DNA from: a virus
Length of the DNA: 36,362 nt
Direction: 5' to 3' (one strand)
Virus record (IMG/VR): IMGVR_UViG_3300021963_000348
Span: 1-36,362 of that record
Shown in pieces: positions 7,130 to 16,259 of this stretch; position 1 is the first letter of the stretch, and each line of letters starts with the position of its first letter. The notes beneath the pieces were generated by a model that was not told where the DNA came from, made no database searches, and saw only the letters and a program-made list of their open reading frames with translations. The position numbers and the translations under genes are program-made.

Positions 7130-9133
7130 TTAAAATAGAGATAGTTGATTTGCTGATACGTTCATGATATTGTTAATTTCAGATTCAATAGCTTCAATGT
7201 AATAAGACTTGTCAATACCATAGCTTTCCCACTGTGGTTTAACTTCTATCTTATTAAAAAGCTTTTGCATCCATTTACCAGCTTCTAACTGGATTTGTCT
7301 TCCGTCTACTGTATTTACTTTGATTATCTTAACCTCTTTATTACCACCTACTTTAGCAACATAGTATCTGTTGATCTTCTGTAGGTCTTCTTCATAGTAC
7401 TCACCATTTCTGATTGCTTTAGCAACTTGTTTCCATTCACCTCTAGATTTACTACCAATGCAATAGTCTAGAATGTTTTTGTTCTGTTCTAAATAATCAT
7501 GAGGGAGAATATCATGTATGAAATAATAGTAGATAGCTTTAGGAATAATTAATTTGGATTTGTTTTTATGAAGAGCTAGATCATAGAAGTCAAATCTGCC
7601 TTTAAGTTTAGACGGTGCATACATAAACTTATCACCCTCCACTTTAAACAAATAGTGTGGGTACTCTTTCTTAATGTTTCTCCAGGTAGTAATATCTACT
7701 TGCTTGAAGTTATTCAAACCAATATAGTTATTAACATCACCAAGTACCAATTTTTGGTACTCATCATGCTCAAGAGAAAGATTAGTGAGTTGTTCCCATT
7801 CTTCACAGATTTTCATATACTCATCCATATAAGTTCTAGGAATCCTTGTCTCAATACCATCTGTATTTTGCATTAAAGCAACTGCATTTGGTATTCTTTC
7901 CATAATCATTTCATATAACATCATCAGACTTAGCTGACCGTTAATTGTAATTCTCATGGTAAGTTCAGGATCATAAAAGAAACTATCCTTATCATTACTC
8001 AAACCAAAGGTTGAGTTCAAGATAATTTTGTAAACATAATTCATTGGGTCCTTCTTAGGAATCTTTTTTCTTTCCTCAAAGAACCATTCATACTGATCAC
8101 AAAATTGTTCTGCTGGAAAATGACCGGGTGACCATTTATTCCTGATAACAAGATTAGGATAAAAGGATGTAACATCTGAAGACATGATTACAAATTCATC
8201 ATCAGACTTATAGATGCCTGCTTTTCTTGCACCATGAACACCTCCTAAACCAAAGTGTGTTGTAACACCTTTATAGTTAACGGAGTATTTGAAACCACCT
8301 TTCAAATTTTCTGGACTGAGTTCAACAGCCCGGAATCTTTCTAGAAGAGATTTAAATTCAGGTGAATTGAATTGGACATAAGGTAAGATAATATCTGCCA
8401 GTTTGATGCTACTGCGGTAGGTTCTCATTGCCTTGATATCTCTCTTTTGTATATTAAGTTTCTCTGACATGTAATAAGCAAATAGTTCTTTACTTATCCG
8501 TGGTTCAGAGGCACTATACAAATTGATACCATATGTCTTGGTTAGTTCTTTTCTTAATCTAATTTGTGATTCAGATCTTTTAAATATTTCTTTGGTGGAT
8601 TGTACATCATTAATACAGTACCCCACAATTGTGTCTAGCTGTTCTTTTGTTTCTATCAAAGTATTATGATGGATAGGCATTTCTAAGATGTTCTCCCAAT
8701 CCATACTATACTGGATCCATTTTAGACTGGATCTTTTTGCGGGATTATCCCAATGATGCATTTTAAATAAATCAATCTGACCTATACACATCTTCCATAA
8801 TGGATAATCCTGGAATTCTTTTGTGTCACTTTTAGCAATACACTTTGCAGCATACTGATAAATAATCTCAGCAATCTGGCAACCGCCTAGATTAACCCAC
8901 AGAGGATAGTTTTCTATAATATAATGAGTAACTTGACCATCAAAGGCCAAACCATTATAAGATATATGCCACTCTCTGTTCTCTTCATTCTCTTTTAAGA
9001 ATCCTATGAAGTCTTCAAAGTCATTTTGTAAATCATGAACAATGAAAACTTTTCTTTCTGAGGTCTTGTAATGTTCAAATACTGCAACAAAGCAATTCCT
9101 CAATGTCTCATAATCCATTATCCAATGATTCAT
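7130..9133 (-). CDS. Family B DNA polymerase with 3'-5' exonuclease
   Basis: 667 aa. Exonuclease motifs: DYE (D7, E9), NGLAFD (N60-D65) and YCINDVQ near 175. Polymerase motif A is DVTSFYPN near 318, motif B KIILNSTFGLSND near 374, motif C QNTDGI near 424. The expected catalytic Asp pair of motif C is reduced to N-T-D-G, so only the second Asp is kept, as in some other viral polymerases. It should replicate the phage genome. Short for family B, consistent with compact phage enzymes. The ATG lies 26 bases inside the end of the thioesterase gene. Confidence 0.88.
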   Translation of the reverse strand: MNHWIMDYETLRNCFVAVFEHYKTSERKVFIVHDLQNDFEDFIGFLKENEENREWHISYNGLAFDGQVTHYIIENYPLWVNLGGCQIAEIIYQYAAKCIAKSDTKEFQDYPLWKMCIGQIDLFKMHHWDNPAKRSSLKWIQYSMDWENILEMPIHHNTLIETKEQLDTIVGYCINDVQSTKEIFKRSESQIRLRKELTKTYGINLYSASEPRISKELFAYYMSEKLNIQKRDIKAMRTYRSSIKLADIILPYVQFNSPEFKSLLERFRAVELSPENLKGGFKYSVNYKGVTTHFGLGGVHGARKAGIYKSDDEFVIMSSDVTSFYPNLVIRNKWSPGHFPAEQFCDQYEWFFEERKKIPKKDPMNYVYKIILNSTFGLSNDKDSFFYDPELTMRITINGQLSLMMLYEMIMERIPNAVALMQNTDGIETRIPRTYMDEYMKICEEWEQLTNLSLEHDEYQKLVLGDVNNYIGLNNFKQVDITTWRNIKKEYPHYLFKVEGDKFMYAPSKLKGRFDFYDLALHKNKSKLIIPKAIYYYFIHDILPHDYLEQNKNILDYCIGSKSRGEWKQVAKAIRNGEYYEEDLQKINRYYVAKVGGNKEVKIIKVNTVDGRQIQLEAGKWMQKLFNKIEVKPQWESYGIDKSYYIEAIESEINNIMNVSANQLSLF

Positions 9134-9527
9134 TCTTGCTTAGATTTTTATATTTCTGTTTTACATTTGAAGATAAAGGAATGGGATCTCCATTCTCATC
9201 AATTCTAACAAACCTTATATTGGTTGATAGAATAACAACCTGATTACCTGAATAAACATTGTGTGCTCTAGCTTCCATGTAGAAGGTCATGCTGGTATTA
9301 CCAACATGATTAACTTCTCCATAGATTTTAATTAGCTGTCCCTCTTTGGCAGGTTTTTTAAATATGCACTTATCAATCATAACCGTAACCATACGTGGTG
9401 TATCACATACTTCCATGGCAAATGCTGCAGCTGCTGCATCTAACCAGGCAAGTAGCTTTCCACCAAATAGATTTGCGTGAAAGCCTAAGTCTGATTTTTT
9501 AATTGGGTGTGTGGTTATTAACTGCAT
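9108..9527 (-). CDS. Hot-dog fold acyl-CoA thioesterase
   Basis: 139 aa. The whole chain follows the acyl-CoA hydrolase (YciA/BACH-type) pattern: HANLFGGKLLAWLDAAAAA with the catalytic-region Asp at about 30, RMVTVMIDKCIFKKPAKEG, then GNTSMTFYMEARAH and IRFVRIDENGDPIPL. These enzymes split acyl-CoA to free fatty acid and CoA in the cytoplasm. It is an unexpected metabolic gene in a phage; it lies directly upstream of the DNA polymerase and overlaps it, and begins right after a strong terminator, so it may have its own promoter or depend on read-through. Confidence 0.85.
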   Translation of the reverse strand: MQLITTHPIKKSDLGFHANLFGGKLLAWLDAAAAAFAMEVCDTPRMVTVMIDKCIFKKPAKEGQLIKIYGEVNHVGNTSMTFYMEARAHNVYSGNQVVILSTNIRFVRIDENGDPIPLSSNVKQKYKNLSKNESLDNGL

Positions 9528-9530
9528 AAG

Positions 9531-9560
9531 GAAAAAAAAAGGGATACAATGTACCCCTTT
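9531..9560 (-). terminator. Rho-independent terminator
   Basis: Minus strand: AAAGGGGTACA pairs with TGTATCCCTTT, followed directly by a run of about nine T. Lies between the 139-aa unknown gene and the thioesterase; the T-run ends only a few bases before the thioesterase ATG. Confidence 0.85.
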
Positions 9561-9585
9561 GATTATGGTTTCACAGGAATAAAAC

Positions 9586-10005
9586 TTAAGGCATTATAAT
9601 GCTTGAAGTCTTAGTTTCCTTTACATCAACAAAGAAAGGGGCAATATCAAACTGCTCAGCATTCACTGCAAACATATAAACAAATTGTACAATCTCTTCT
9701 TTTTCTGTAATATAAATTTCAGAAAAAGTTTCAATCTGCAATCTTTGCTCTTTTACAGTTTTACCTGTCTCCATATTAGGAGCTTTAAGTCTGATTGGTT
9801 GACCATTTTCATCAAGTCTAGGCACCATGTGCATAGCTTGTTTCTTTACCTTGCTGATAACTGCAAGTATTCCAGATGTAGGATCAAACATTGCCTCTAC
9901 ATAGGGACAATCTTGAGTAACTGGGATCATACTGAAGGATTTTACTCCTCTAAATGCTGAACTAATCAGCATCATGTTTGTTCCAAAGGATGATTTTTCT
10001 GCCAT
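9586..10005 (-). CDS. Unknown phage protein, 139 aa
   Basis: Begins MAEKSSFGTNMMLISSAF and looks strand-rich with a charged middle (KAPNMETGKTVKEQRLQIE). No motif recognised. Last gene before the terminator at 9531-9560 in a unit with the 193-aa protein and the exonuclease; a role in DNA processing is possible only by context. Confidence 0.65.
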   Translation of the reverse strand: MAEKSSFGTNMMLISSAFRGVKSFSMIPVTQDCPYVEAMFDPTSGILAVISKVKKQAMHMVPRLDENGQPIRLKAPNMETGKTVKEQRLQIETFSEIYITEKEEIVQFVYMFAVNAEQFDIAPFFVDVKETKTSSIIMP

Positions 10006-10010
10006 TGTTA

Positions 10011-10592
10011 TTATTGGTTTTGCTTCAAAGATATAAATTTATCTTTTAAAAATTGCAAATCTTCAGGGATTTTTTCACACAGTGTTTCTTTAACTATATC
10101 AGGTTTACTACAAACTTCATAAACTTCTTTGATTAACTCCACGTTGACTCCTAAACTTTCTGCATATACTTCATGAAATCCAGATGGATTAAGAAAACTT
10201 TCAATATAGTCTGAAGCTTTACCTTTAGAACCAAAGTACTGCAAGATTTTATTCTTGGTACCTATTGATATCTTAGAGTAATGACCTTTAGCAAACATCA
10301 TGTGATCATGCTTGTAAGTTTTCATGTCAAATACATAAGCTTGTTTATTACCAAAGTCATGATAAAAATCCAATAGACTATGGTTTTTCAGGTGTTTTAA
10401 TTCAAAGTTTTTAAAGTCAACTGTCTTTTCAGTCTCGTATACACATATAAGTTTGTAGTCTTTGGTATCAAAGAGTTTATCCCAGCAGATGTAAGTATCT
10501 GCCGGGACATACTCAAGGCCTTTCCTTAATCCTAATAAAGGATACAAGAAGACTTTGCTTTTTTGAAAATACTCTGTGTATACAATTTTCAT
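10011..10592 (-). CDS. Unknown phage protein, 193 aa
   Basis: Starts MKIVYTEYFQKSKVFLYPLL; a mixed strand/helix protein with many aromatic residues, and a C-terminal helical part (KETLCEKIPEDLQFLKDKF). No catalytic motif recognised. It follows the exonuclease by one base, so the two are probably translated together and may act together. Confidence 0.65.
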   Translation of the reverse strand: MKIVYTEYFQKSKVFLYPLLGLRKGLEYVPADTYICWDKLFDTKDYKLICVYETEKTVDFKNFELKHLKNHSLLDFYHDFGNKQAYVFDMKTYKHDHMMFAKGHYSKISIGTKNKILQYFGSKGKASDYIESFLNPSGFHEVYAESLGVNVELIKEVYEVCSKPDIVKETLCEKIPEDLQFLKDKFISLKQNQ

Positions 10593-10593
10593 A

Positions 10594-11592
10594 TTACAAC
10601 ACTACTTTTCCAGTTATAAACTCATAAGGTAGTTTATAATTGTTGTTTGTGTAATGATAAGCAGCTTTACTAATTACATTTCCAAACTCTTCTGCCCAAT
10701 TTGCTAAAGTTGACTGAGACACATCAAAAGGATATACCTGATTGTAACGGTCAATTACCACAAATTTAAACAAAATATCATAATCTTTCTTTTCTTCAGG
10801 AAGATTTTCATAAACTAGTTTGCAGTAAATAGAAGCCTGGAGCCAGTAATTATAGAAGTCAATGCTTTCAGGAAAATCAGCAAGAGCTTTTCCGCTAGTC
10901 TTTAAGTCACAAATTGTAACTACTTTAGCTTCATCATCAATCTGATAGAAATCAATGAATCCTTTTAAACCAAATGGTAATTCATCATTCAAATCACATT
11001 CTAAGTATTTCTCAGCAAAGGTTTGAATAGGATCTAAGGCAAAGTCAGTTTCCTTCTTTGCAAAAAGAACCTTGACATCTTCATTATCCATTATGATCTG
11101 AGCCTGCTCTTTGCATTTAGCAAGAGTGTCTTGATCTATAACATCAACCTTTGGATTGTTAATGAACTTCCAATACTCTAAGTTTTCATCACACTGAATC
11201 TTAACTACTCTGGCTGAGTCTTCTTTAAGACTTTGATACAGATTCTCTTCTTTTAAGATCTCAAGTATCTTTTCTTGAAGACCTTCAGACATAAGATCAA
11301 TGTCTGATTTATCCGTCATTAACAAGCTTTCTGCTAGTTTATGTAGGATCTTTCGGACATTATCAGTTGGTGTTTTTCCAGGTACAATCTTAAACTTCTC
11401 TTCCAGTTTCTGAGGTTCAAAAACTAAGCAGTGAATAAGCTTACCTTCAATTAAATGTTTATCTAGCTTCTCCTCTTTGTCTCCTAGAATATAGTCTCTA
11501 TAAAAAAGAGATGGAGAAAATAATAGCTTATTCAAAGATGAATAGCTGAACTTGAACGGCTTTGAGTAAAACTCTTTTTCTTTATCTGTCAT
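10594..11592 (-). CDS. PD-(D/E)XK exonuclease (RecE/exonuclease VIII-like)
   Basis: 332 aa. N-terminus FSYSSLNKLLFSPSLFYRDY with GKLIHCLVFEP matches the exonuclease VIII-like PDDEXK group (DUF3799 type). The core GFIDFY near 213 and ICDLKTSG near 226 give the D...D-x-K metal site. Expected to resect double-stranded DNA for recombination with an annealing protein or the RecA-fold ATPase encoded at 19439. Starts after the hairpin at 11600-11666. Confidence 0.78.
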   Translation of the reverse strand: MTDKEKEFYSKPFKFSYSSLNKLLFSPSLFYRDYILGDKEEKLDKHLIEGKLIHCLVFEPQKLEEKFKIVPGKTPTDNVRKILHKLAESLLMTDKSDIDLMSEGLQEKILEILKEENLYQSLKEDSARVVKIQCDENLEYWKFINNPKVDVIDQDTLAKCKEQAQIIMDNEDVKVLFAKKETDFALDPIQTFAEKYLECDLNDELPFGLKGFIDFYQIDDEAKVVTICDLKTSGKALADFPESIDFYNYWLQASIYCKLVYENLPEEKKDYDILFKFVVIDRYNQVYPFDVSQSTLANWAEEFGNVISKAAYHYTNNNYKLPYEFITGKVVL

Positions 11593-11599
11593 GGTTTAT

Positions 11600-11666
11600 T
11601 TGTTTTAAAAAGAAGGGAGTGGGGAGATCTCATTAAGAAATCCCCCCATCAATTATGGCATCTCCC
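11600..11666 (-). terminator. Probable terminator after the MoxR-VWA cassette
   Basis: Minus strand: an outer GGGAG/CTCCC pairing encloses a GGGG-rich/CCCC-rich imperfect stem, followed by TTCTTTTT. It overlaps the stop of the 378-aa gene and ends the four-gene cassette before the exonuclease start. Confidence 0.65.
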
Positions 11667-12802
11667 TAAAAAGGTAAATATGAAGTTTCCTTAGTTATAA
11701 CATCAATACCTAAGTCATTTTTCTTCATCATTCTTTCTTGAAACTGTGCTTTAAGTTTTACATCTTCTAGCTTGATATCAAAAACAGACTCTTGGTTAAA
11801 ACCAACAGATGTTACAAGATGCTCAAGCATTTTGACTGATACAACTTTGAATGCAAATTCAGTTAAGAAGTTTTCCTCAATAAGATTTTTAAGCAATCTG
11901 TCATAGTAGTGAACATTAAGATTACCATAAGGGATGAAGTTATTAAATCTCTTCCTTAAAGTTTTAACATTCACACTGGTCCAGTTAGAACTTCTATCCT
12001 TGAGTGTGTGATGGTGCATGTAGAATAGCAAAGCAATAATGTCAAATGATTTTTCAACATTAGAGTTAGCCATCATCTCCAATACCAAATTAATATTGTC
12101 TGTATCATTACTGTTAATCATGGTAACCAAGTTGTTATACTCAGTCTCTCCAAGAATAATAGAATCTTCAACAGTGACACCACATAATGCAGTATCAAAT
12201 ATTAAATTCTTAGCAGCTAAAATGCTCTTTAAGGCCTCTTCATCAGAGATATAAGAAGCTTTGTCTTCTACTGATGGTATTTCTCTAGTGATATCATAAG
12301 CAGTGGTGTTGTGAAAACTCCAACTCATATTGCTTTTAATACTAATAGCAATCTTTTCATCACCTTCTCTAATACTTTTGATGTATTCTATTGCACGTTC
12401 AGTACTTGCAGTATCCCAGTGATTTATTGTTTTCTTATAGTATTCAACAAATGCATCAAACATAACTGTATCAGTCCACTTTCTTTCAAGAAGTGAATCA
12501 ATATAATCACTGGATATAATTTTGTAATCAGCTGTTTCAGAAGTTCTTACTACAGATAAGTTGTACTTTTCTTTCAGAACATCTACTTTATTTCTAGGCA
12601 ATACCAGCTTAGGATATCTGTAAATAGTTTTATCTTGTAAAGATATCTTATTTACATCAAGTGTTTTAACACTATAGTGAAGATTGCCTGTATTTCCATG
12701 TCTGAAAATAATTACAGGCTTTTCAGTTTGAGGAGCATTTACATGAATTTTATGTGTACCTGCCTCAGCCTTTATTTCTAATATTAATAAGAATGATTTC
12801 AT
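11666..12802 (-). CDS. Unknown 378-aa protein of the MoxR-VWA cassette (paralogue B)
   Basis: No known family recognised. Around residues 60-100 it has YPKLVLPRNKVDVLKEKYN then VRTSETADYKIISSDYI, which resembles LPKCPVSLDRIKVVAKEHD / DYEKADFIISHGDFY in its upstream neighbour. The second halves also share a pattern of long helices (NINLVLEMMANSNVEKSFDI). It overlaps that neighbour by four bases. The pair may be two related subunits, client adaptors or substrates of the AAA/VWA machine; nothing in the sequence shows which. Confidence 0.75.
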   Translation of the reverse strand: MKSFLLILEIKAEAGTHKIHVNAPQTEKPVIIFRHGNTGNLHYSVKTLDVNKISLQDKTIYRYPKLVLPRNKVDVLKEKYNLSVVRTSETADYKIISSDYIDSLLERKWTDTVMFDAFVEYYKKTINHWDTASTERAIEYIKSIREGDEKIAISIKSNMSWSFHNTTAYDITREIPSVEDKASYISDEEALKSILAAKNLIFDTALCGVTVEDSIILGETEYNNLVTMINSNDTDNINLVLEMMANSNVEKSFDIIALLFYMHHHTLKDRSSNWTSVNVKTLRKRFNNFIPYGNLNVHYYDRLLKNLIEENFLTEFAFKVVSVKMLEHLVTSVGFNQESVFDIKLEDVKLKAQFQERMMKKNDLGIDVITKETSYLPF

Positions 12803-13821
12803 TTCAAATATTGTTGGTATTTAGGTTTTACAGATACATTAAATACATATAGATCTCTGTTGTAGATTGTAATTTCTTTTCTGCAAATAGGTTCTAGATA
12901 TTTAAAAGACTTGGTGTCTAATATCTCATCCTTCTCTAATTGTAGAATCATACCTTGGGCATCCAGTCTAGAGTACTTGTACTTAAGATTGTTTACCCAG
13001 AACTGCACATCTTTGTTTCTATTGAACTTATAAAGATTATTATCAATCTTTTTCATTAAAGCCCATAGTAGATGATGATTCTTACCATTATCAATGGTAG
13101 GTAATATCTTAGCAACAATCTCAGTATCCTCATCACTGTAACTACTAATCATATTTTCAACTGTTTCAAGTAAATCTTCAGTCAGTTCTGATGTACTAGT
13201 AGCAGAATGCATCAATGTATCTATATTAATAACTCCTTGAAGAGTACCTGCCTCTAATGCATATGCAATATTAAGAGCCATTCCGGTTATCATCCAAGAG
13301 TCATATAGATTTGTTGTATTACAATTCCAACTGTTAACTTTCTTAGCCCATTTGTCATCATAAATACACTCTAAGTTAGAGTTATCTACAGTAGGTATTC
13401 TACCTGATGTATTATCTATAACATCATAATTCCAAAGTTTTGCCAAAAGAAGAGTTGACTTGATTGTTTCAGAATTATTAAGAGGTTCATAAAAGTCTCC
13501 GTGACTAATAATAAAATCTGCTTTTTCATAATCCCCAACAATTACAATGTCATGCTCTTTGGCAACAACTTTAATTCTATCTAGTGATACGGGACATTTA
13601 GGTAATACAAAAGCCCGCTTCAAAGTTTTCCAACTAAATGTTGTCTCACTTAAAAGTTTGTCTTTTATATACTGATATTTGTCCGGATCTTGAACACATA
13701 ATACTGGATCAACAGTGTCAAGATTTGAAGAAGATAGCACCCCATAAATAGGGGCACTATCTAATCCAAAGTGTTGTAATACTGTTTGATCTAAATCTTG
13801 ATAAACAGATTTACTTGCCAT
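12799..13821 (-). CDS. Unknown 340-aa protein of the MoxR-VWA cassette (paralogue A)
   Basis: Starts MASKSVYQDLDQTVLQHFGL. No known family recognised. Has a Rossmann-like stretch (RIKVVAKEHDIVIVGDYEKA) shared in pattern with the downstream 378-aa protein, and a helical second half. Its ATG overlaps the AAA ATPase stop by one base (TAATG) and its stop overlaps the next start by four, so it is tightly co-expressed with the ATPase. Confidence 0.75.
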   Translation of the reverse strand: MASKSVYQDLDQTVLQHFGLDSAPIYGVLSSSNLDTVDPVLCVQDPDKYQYIKDKLLSETTFSWKTLKRAFVLPKCPVSLDRIKVVAKEHDIVIVGDYEKADFIISHGDFYEPLNNSETIKSTLLLAKLWNYDVIDNTSGRIPTVDNSNLECIYDDKWAKKVNSWNCNTTNLYDSWMITGMALNIAYALEAGTLQGVINIDTLMHSATSTSELTEDLLETVENMISSYSDEDTEIVAKILPTIDNGKNHHLLWALMKKIDNNLYKFNRNKDVQFWVNNLKYKYSRLDAQGMILQLEKDEILDTKSFKYLEPICRKEITIYNRDLYVFNVSVKPKYQQYLK

Positions 13822-15092
13822 TACTTCATTGTCATTTTGATGATATCTGGATTCATCATCATCTTGTTAAACTTCTGTTTGTTACCATTAAAGATTGTAC
13901 GTACTACCAAATACTTTAAGTCATTGGTGAAGTAATCCTTAGTAGAAAGAGAAATCAAACGGTCAGTTACTTTCTGACTAATTGTATTGTCTTTTGCATA
14001 TACAACTGCATAGTTAGCCAAACGTGTTGCAAGAGTTGAAGCAATGTCCGCTCTGTAGTTATCACCACTACCAATACAAGACTTAAGTTCACCCAAGATG
14101 TATGACTCATTATCATGTGTCAACAAATCTTTAGGTGTAACCAGCTTGTCCAGTTTGTTATTAATAAATACAGTGAACATGCTTGCAAATGCATCTCCTA
14201 CAGAACCTTCACCAATCATTTGGATCATACCTAAGTTATCCTCAAATGAATCAAAGCTAGAAATAGCATTGAAGAAAGTTGTAATAGATCTTGCATTAGT
14301 TTCAGTTGTAACTAATTCAGGATGCATCAACAAGAAGTTAATACAACGTGAGTCAATACCTGCTTCCTCTGCCCAACGTGCCCATACATTAATGTCAAAC
14401 CTTAAGTTTGCAGTAATGTAACGTGTCTTTTGTGCAGCATCTACAGAATTAACCATGTAATCACCATTGTCCGGGTTTGATGTCAAGATGATGTGCCAAT
14501 CTTTTGGAAGAGACCATGAGATATAAGTCTGACGGTCAATCAATTCCATAACCGCTTGAATAAATCTCACATCAGCACGGTTCCAGTCATCAAGTAATAG
14601 AATACCTCCTTCTTTTTTATCTGCAATCCATTCAGGAGCACAGTAAGACATTCTGTTCTTACCTGTCATCTTATATCCATTCTTTAGATATTCAGATACA
14701 GCAAGTTCATCCACCCAAATTCCTACTTTCTTAACTACAGTTCCAGCCATGTTAGCTAGATCAGAAGAAGCTGCTGCTCTTTGAGCTGCTGTGTAATTTA
14801 CTAAATCTGGAGAGTTTGTTGGCATAGCCTGTTCTTTGTACATCTGAAACTGACGTACAGGAAAACCTACTAAGTCACCAAGCTCCTCAATCTGTGCTAA
14901 GTTTAACTTTACAAAATTTAAATTGTGTTCTTGAGCAAGTTCAACAACTGTTGAAGTCTTACCAATACCTGATTCACCCATAACTTCAATAGCAACCGGT
15001 GGTTTGCCTTGAGCTTGCAAGAATCTGTTGTTGTTAATAATGTGGTTTACGAAACCTTTGAGATCATCAATGTTTAAATTTACTTGTGCCAT
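13821..15092 (-). CDS. MoxR-type AAA+ ATPase
   Basis: 423 aa. Walker A GESGIGKTST at residues 39-48, Walker B GGILLLDDWNRA near 170, sensor 1 HIILTSNPDNGDY near 205, and a C-terminal helical lid domain. The D-D-W-N-R form and the context place it in the MoxR/AAA_5 branch, ATPases that work with VWA-domain partners to remodel or activate other proteins. The VWA/peptidase gene is 6 bases upstream. Its target in the phage cycle is unknown. Confidence 0.85.
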   Translation of the reverse strand: MAQVNLNIDDLKGFVNHIINNNRFLQAQGKPPVAIEVMGESGIGKTSTVVELAQEHNLNFVKLNLAQIEELGDLVGFPVRQFQMYKEQAMPTNSPDLVNYTAAQRAAASSDLANMAGTVVKKVGIWVDELAVSEYLKNGYKMTGKNRMSYCAPEWIADKKEGGILLLDDWNRADVRFIQAVMELIDRQTYISWSLPKDWHIILTSNPDNGDYMVNSVDAAQKTRYITANLRFDINVWARWAEEAGIDSRCINFLLMHPELVTTETNARSITTFFNAISSFDSFEDNLGMIQMIGEGSVGDAFASMFTVFINNKLDKLVTPKDLLTHDNESYILGELKSCIGSGDNYRADIASTLATRLANYAVVYAKDNTISQKVTDRLISLSTKDYFTNDLKYLVVRTIFNGNKQKFNKMMMNPDIIKMTMK

Positions 15093-15098
15093 AATTGA

Positions 15099-16259
15099 TT
15101 AGTTTAATTGAATTGTTTTACCAGGTAAATGTTCTGTCTTATGAGATCTGCTACTAAGAACCCATAAAGTATTCTTAGGACAGTTCTCAGGAGAACTACA
15201 TTCACCATCTGTTAAATATATAAGAGCTGTATAACGCCCATGGTCATTAAAATGATTAATTACTGGTTGGAAATCAGTGCCTCCGCGGCCTTTGATGTTC
15301 CAATCTTTTTTAGGATTAAAGTCTTCAACAGAATTAATCTGAGTATCACACTGTGCAACTGTAATCTTGTGACCAGTCTTATGCATGTGATGTAACTCAT
15401 TCATAAATTCTTTAAGTTCATCACTACTTACAGATCCAGATGTATCTACACCTACAAGTATGTGATTCTTATGTTTAATCTTCAATCCGGGATTCTCACT
15501 GTATCTTTTATTATACTTTCTTCTGAGCTTCTTTGTAAAGACAATGGATGAATTCCCAACAAATCTTCTGAGATAAGCTTTCCAATCAAACTTTGGAGGT
15601 TCAATTGTAAAAAGTCTTCTAAATATCTCAGCTAACTCACCAGGTAAATGACCTTGTCTTTTCTCTGTTTGCTCAGCTGCCTCCTTAAGCTGATGATCAA
15701 TCTGTTTTTCAATAAGCTTTTTTTCAGCTTCTGATAAATCATCAAACTCTTGCCAAGTCTTGTGATCATAAATACTTTCACCGTCCATTTGAGACATAAT
15801 ATTCTCAAGTGTTTCTGAAGTACCATTATCACGTGCTTGTTGAAGTAATTCATAATAAACTTTTGTACCGGCCTTAGCAGGAAGATTCAACTCTGGAAAC
15901 TGGTCAAGAGTTAATCCACCTTCAGGTAAATATTTGCTATCAATATATTGATTGATCTCAAGATCAGCTGCAATATTAAATAGTCTGTGGTCCGGATACA
16001 TATCCTTTACAGTCAAGTGACCAAAAGCAATATGCAGAAGCTCATGCTTCAAAAGACCTGTTGTATGTTCTTCAGATAAGGGATCAACAAAATCTGGATT
16101 TATAGAAAGCTGTACACCAATACCGTGTTTACTAACACCTGCAGTAGGAATATCTTTTCTATATTTTTTGTTGAGACCAATCAAGAACAAACCATAAAAA
16201 GGTTCTGTGAATATCAATAGCTTAGAAGCCTTTGATATTTTGTCAATTACGTTTTGCAT
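15099..16259 (-). CDS. VWA-domain metallopeptidase-like protein (DUF2201 type)
   Basis: 386 aa. N-terminal domain has a zinc-peptidase motif HELLHIAFGH (H72-E73, H76, H81). The C-terminal VWA domain has an intact MIDAS: DTSGSVS near 271, GRGGTD near 325 and YLTDGE near 350. A charged linker (EKQIDHQLKEAAEQTEKRQG) joins them. This is the DUF2201/VWA_2 architecture that partners MoxR ATPases in bacteria. Expected role: bind a partner through the MIDAS metal and be driven by the ATPase just downstream; peptidase activity is possible as the HExxH is intact. Overlaps the upstream gene by 17 bases. Confidence 0.85.
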   Translation of the reverse strand: MQNVIDKISKASKLLIFTEPFYGLFLIGLNKKYRKDIPTAGVSKHGIGVQLSINPDFVDPLSEEHTTGLLKHELLHIAFGHLTVKDMYPDHRLFNIAADLEINQYIDSKYLPEGGLTLDQFPELNLPAKAGTKVYYELLQQARDNGTSETLENIMSQMDGESIYDHKTWQEFDDLSEAEKKLIEKQIDHQLKEAAEQTEKRQGHLPGELAEIFRRLFTIEPPKFDWKAYLRRFVGNSSIVFTKKLRRKYNKRYSENPGLKIKHKNHILVGVDTSGSVSSDELKEFMNELHHMHKTGHKITVAQCDTQINSVEDFNPKKDWNIKGRGGTDFQPVINHFNDHGRYTALIYLTDGECSSPENCPKNTLWVLSSRSHKTEHLPGKTIQLN

